From positions 1-64,000 of the IMG/VR virus record IMGVR_UViG_3300033146_005439: a stretch of DNA of 64,000 bases; one strand, given 5' to 3'. Numbering within the stretch: the first letter of the stretch is position 1; every line of letters starts with the position of its first letter. This document shows, in pieces, positions 62,418 through 64,000 of this stretch. The notes under the pieces are model-generated. The model saw nothing but the letters and a program-made list of their open reading frames with translations, made no database searches and was not told the origin of the DNA. The DNA is from a virus. The position numbers and the translations under genes are program-made.

Positions 62418-64000
62418 TTAAGTCTGAGGTGCACGAGCAGTAACTAAACCTTTACCATATTGTGTTCCAGCAGTTAATTCTGTAACAGCTTTACCATTTT
62501 CATCAGTATTAACATAAGAAGGACCAGAGATATCTCCTAAATTAGCATCAAAACTAACACGACGTCCTACTATAGGCTGTAAGTATTGATCTGTTACATA
62601 AGCTGTAATTATACTTTTACTATAACTATCTGCGGGTAACACTGCCGGTGAAGCAGTTAATGCTATAGCTGCTATAAAAGATTTCATAGGACTTAATATA
62701 TAACCATGTCCAGTAGTTAATATATAAATATTTCCTGAATCAACGCTTAAATCTTTAATCCTTGAAAAATCAATATCATTATCTACTATTTCTGACACAT
62801 AAGCTGAACCATAATAAGGTAAATCATTGGTAAAACTTTTTATATATACTCTACCTCGTGTAAAAATAAAATTGTCATAGATTAAATCTAAAGAACTAGT
62901 ACTATCTGTTTTAACACTAAGAATAAATTGTGCTTCTGTATCATACATATCTACTGTATATAAAGTAGTTTCAGAACTTACTATACCTGATTCTACAGTT
63001 TTATAAAAAAAGCTTACTTTTGTATCATCTAAGCCCTGATTCCTACGCATACCTAATATATAATTAGTAGCGTTAGTACTAATGCCTGAAGCTACAGTGT
63101 CTGTTTCTTTTCTATAAACCACTGAAAAATTACTAAAAGTATTACTACCAAATTCTGTACTATAACCCCTAGAAATAATACAATATCTATTAGATTCCTG
63201 AGGAAAAAGTAAACCTAAAGACTGTTGATAATATTCACCTGAAGAAATATTACTATCAATAATAGAACCACTCACAGTAACTTCAAAATAATCATCAGTA
63301 TAATACTTAGAAATAATAGTATTATTAGTTTCAGAAGTAGAATAAGACCTTAAAGTATTATTATTTATAGTCAAAGAACCACTTAAAGTAACCCATTTAT
63401 TTGAATCAGGTAAACTACCATTAGTACCTGTAAACTCATCATCATATGTAGACCCTTCAACATAAGTTTTATTAATAGTACTAACATCTAAAAAAAGTAT
63501 AGAAGGCCCTTTTAAATATAATAAAGCATCTACTTCTCCGACATCTTTAAATATATCAATGGTTGTAAATGTAGCAGCTTTTACATCTTTATATACACCA
63601 CTACCATATTTTTCTTTAAAAAAACCTGAATGAGAGTCGAACTTATATAAAGCTCCTGAAGTTTCATCTGAACCATTATAATTATTAAACATAAATAAAT
63701 GTTTATGAAATAATATTGAAGTGTTTTGTGCATAATCATGTTGTAAAGAAGAAGTTAAACGTACTCCTCCATATAAAACACTATCCACAACCACTTCTTC
63801 TGATTTACCTAAAGCATTAGGCCCTATAAATAAAGTTGCTCCTTCTATTAAAAAAATATTATTGTAATATTTATTTAAATATAATACGGTATCTCCTTGA
63901 GAAGCATTCTTACTTAAAGTTGTATGATAATGTTCCACAGTAAACGCATCAGCATTATATTTATGAGAACTATTTGCTTCAAAATTAAATGTTTGCTTTA
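62418..64000 (-). CDS. Paralogous adhesin, third of three, 5' end outside the window
   Basis: The frame stays open past the GTG at 63938 to the window edge: in-frame codons for FNFEANSSHKYNADAFT precede it. The gene therefore starts upstream, and at least 526 residues are inside. It has a repeat unit (TLSKNASQGDTVLYLN), then GALYKFDSHSGFFKE and YKDVKAATF, a LamG-like region (FTGTNGSLPDSNKWVTLSGS), and a C-terminal Big_1 domain (TASPAVLPADSYSKSIITAY, then NTDENGKAVTELTAG). Confidence 0.62.
   Translation of the reverse strand, partial: KQTFNFEANSSHKYNADAFTVEHYHTTLSKNASQGDTVLYLNKYYNNIFLIEGATLFIGPNALGKSEEVVVDSVLYGGVRLTSSLQHDYAQNTSILFHKHLFMFNNYNGSDETSGALYKFDSHSGFFKEKYGSGVYKDVKAATFTTIDIFKDVGEVDALLYLKGPSILFLDVSTINKTYVEGSTYDDEFTGTNGSLPDSNKWVTLSGSLTINNNTLRSYSTSETNNTIISKYYTDDYFEVTVSGSIIDSNISSGEYYQQSLGLLFPQESNRYCIISRGYSTEFGSNTFSNFSVVYRKETDTVASGISTNATNYILGMRRNQGLDDTKVSFFYKTVESGIVSSETTLYTVDMYDTEAQFILSVKTDSTSSLDLIYDNFIFTRGRVYIKSFTNDLPYYGSAYVSEIVDNDIDFSRIKDLSVDSGNIYILTTGHGYILSPMKSFIAAIALTASPAVLPADSYSKSIITAYVTDQYLQPIVGRRVSFDANLGDISGPSYVNTDENGKAVTELTAGTQYGKGLVTARAPQT

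Noticed and set aside
62418-63938. Gene starting at the GTG at 63938
   Set aside because: The same frame stays open to the edge of the window, so the true start is probably outside.
1-64000. Alternative genetic code, as in some huge gut phages
   Set aside because: TAA and TGA both end genes at proper positions, with no in-frame recoding needed in any conserved protein.

Overview
The window is part of a large, AT-rich tailed-phage genome. It uses the standard bacterial code: TGA and TAA both act as stops, and Shine-Dalgarno sites of the AAGGAGG type precede most genes. Packing is very dense. Almost every gene lies on the minus strand and most neighbours overlap by 1-30 bases. No tRNA or rRNA gene was seen, and no gene-free stretch reaches 300 bases. 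The largest gaps are 1543-1674 (divergent promoter region), 12066-12175 (structured RNA) and 38042-38120 (promoter). Two adjacent genes encode secreted proteins with Sec signal peptides, so the host is a bacterium with a Sec pathway. The sequence does not identify the host.

Layout from left to right. Positions 1-1542 (minus) hold a truncated dnaK and a small zinc-binding protein behind a good sigma70-type promoter. Positions 1675-5067 (plus) hold three probable tail or receptor-binding genes, the only plus-strand genes. Positions 5064-38041 (minus) form one run of replication, nucleotide and host-takeover genes. The only strong promoter recognised for this run is at 38085-38113. In transcription order it encodes: sliding clamp, RecA, Vsr-like nuclease, DnaB helicase, DnaG-type primase, SSB, DnaJ, RuvC-like resolvase and Cas4/RecB-like nuclease. 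Next comes a glycan cassette (three glycosyltransferases, two methyltransferases, a sulfotransferase-like protein, a phosphoribosyltransferase-HAD fusion and a KdsC-like HAD), then the DnaX clamp loader and a family A DNA polymerase split by an intein. The run ends with dUTPase, a class II ribonucleotide reductase, OMP decarboxylase, a PurZ-type adenylosuccinate synthetase, a radical-SAM-like protein and RNase HII. Positions 38121-64000 (minus) hold ten very large virion or adhesion genes with beta-propeller, LamG-like, Ig-like and repeat architecture. The last one runs off the right edge.

The most important point is the pairing of purZ (8927-9922) with a family A polymerase (15725-18943). 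The synthetase carries GSTGKG where PurA enzymes carry GDEGKG. This is the hallmark of phage enzymes that make the precursor of 2-aminoadenine (base Z). The known Z-genome phages I recall are mostly smaller siphoviruses. This one also brings its own clamp, clamp loader, helicase, primase, SSB, RecA, class II RNR and Hsp70/Hsp40. The other usual Z-system genes, datZ (dATP triphosphohydrolase) and mazZ (dGTP pyrophosphatase), are not recognisable here and would have to lie elsewhere. Other notable items are an unassigned structured RNA between nrdJ and an HNH gene, a complete-looking OMP decarboxylase next to purZ, and three tandem paralogous adhesins.
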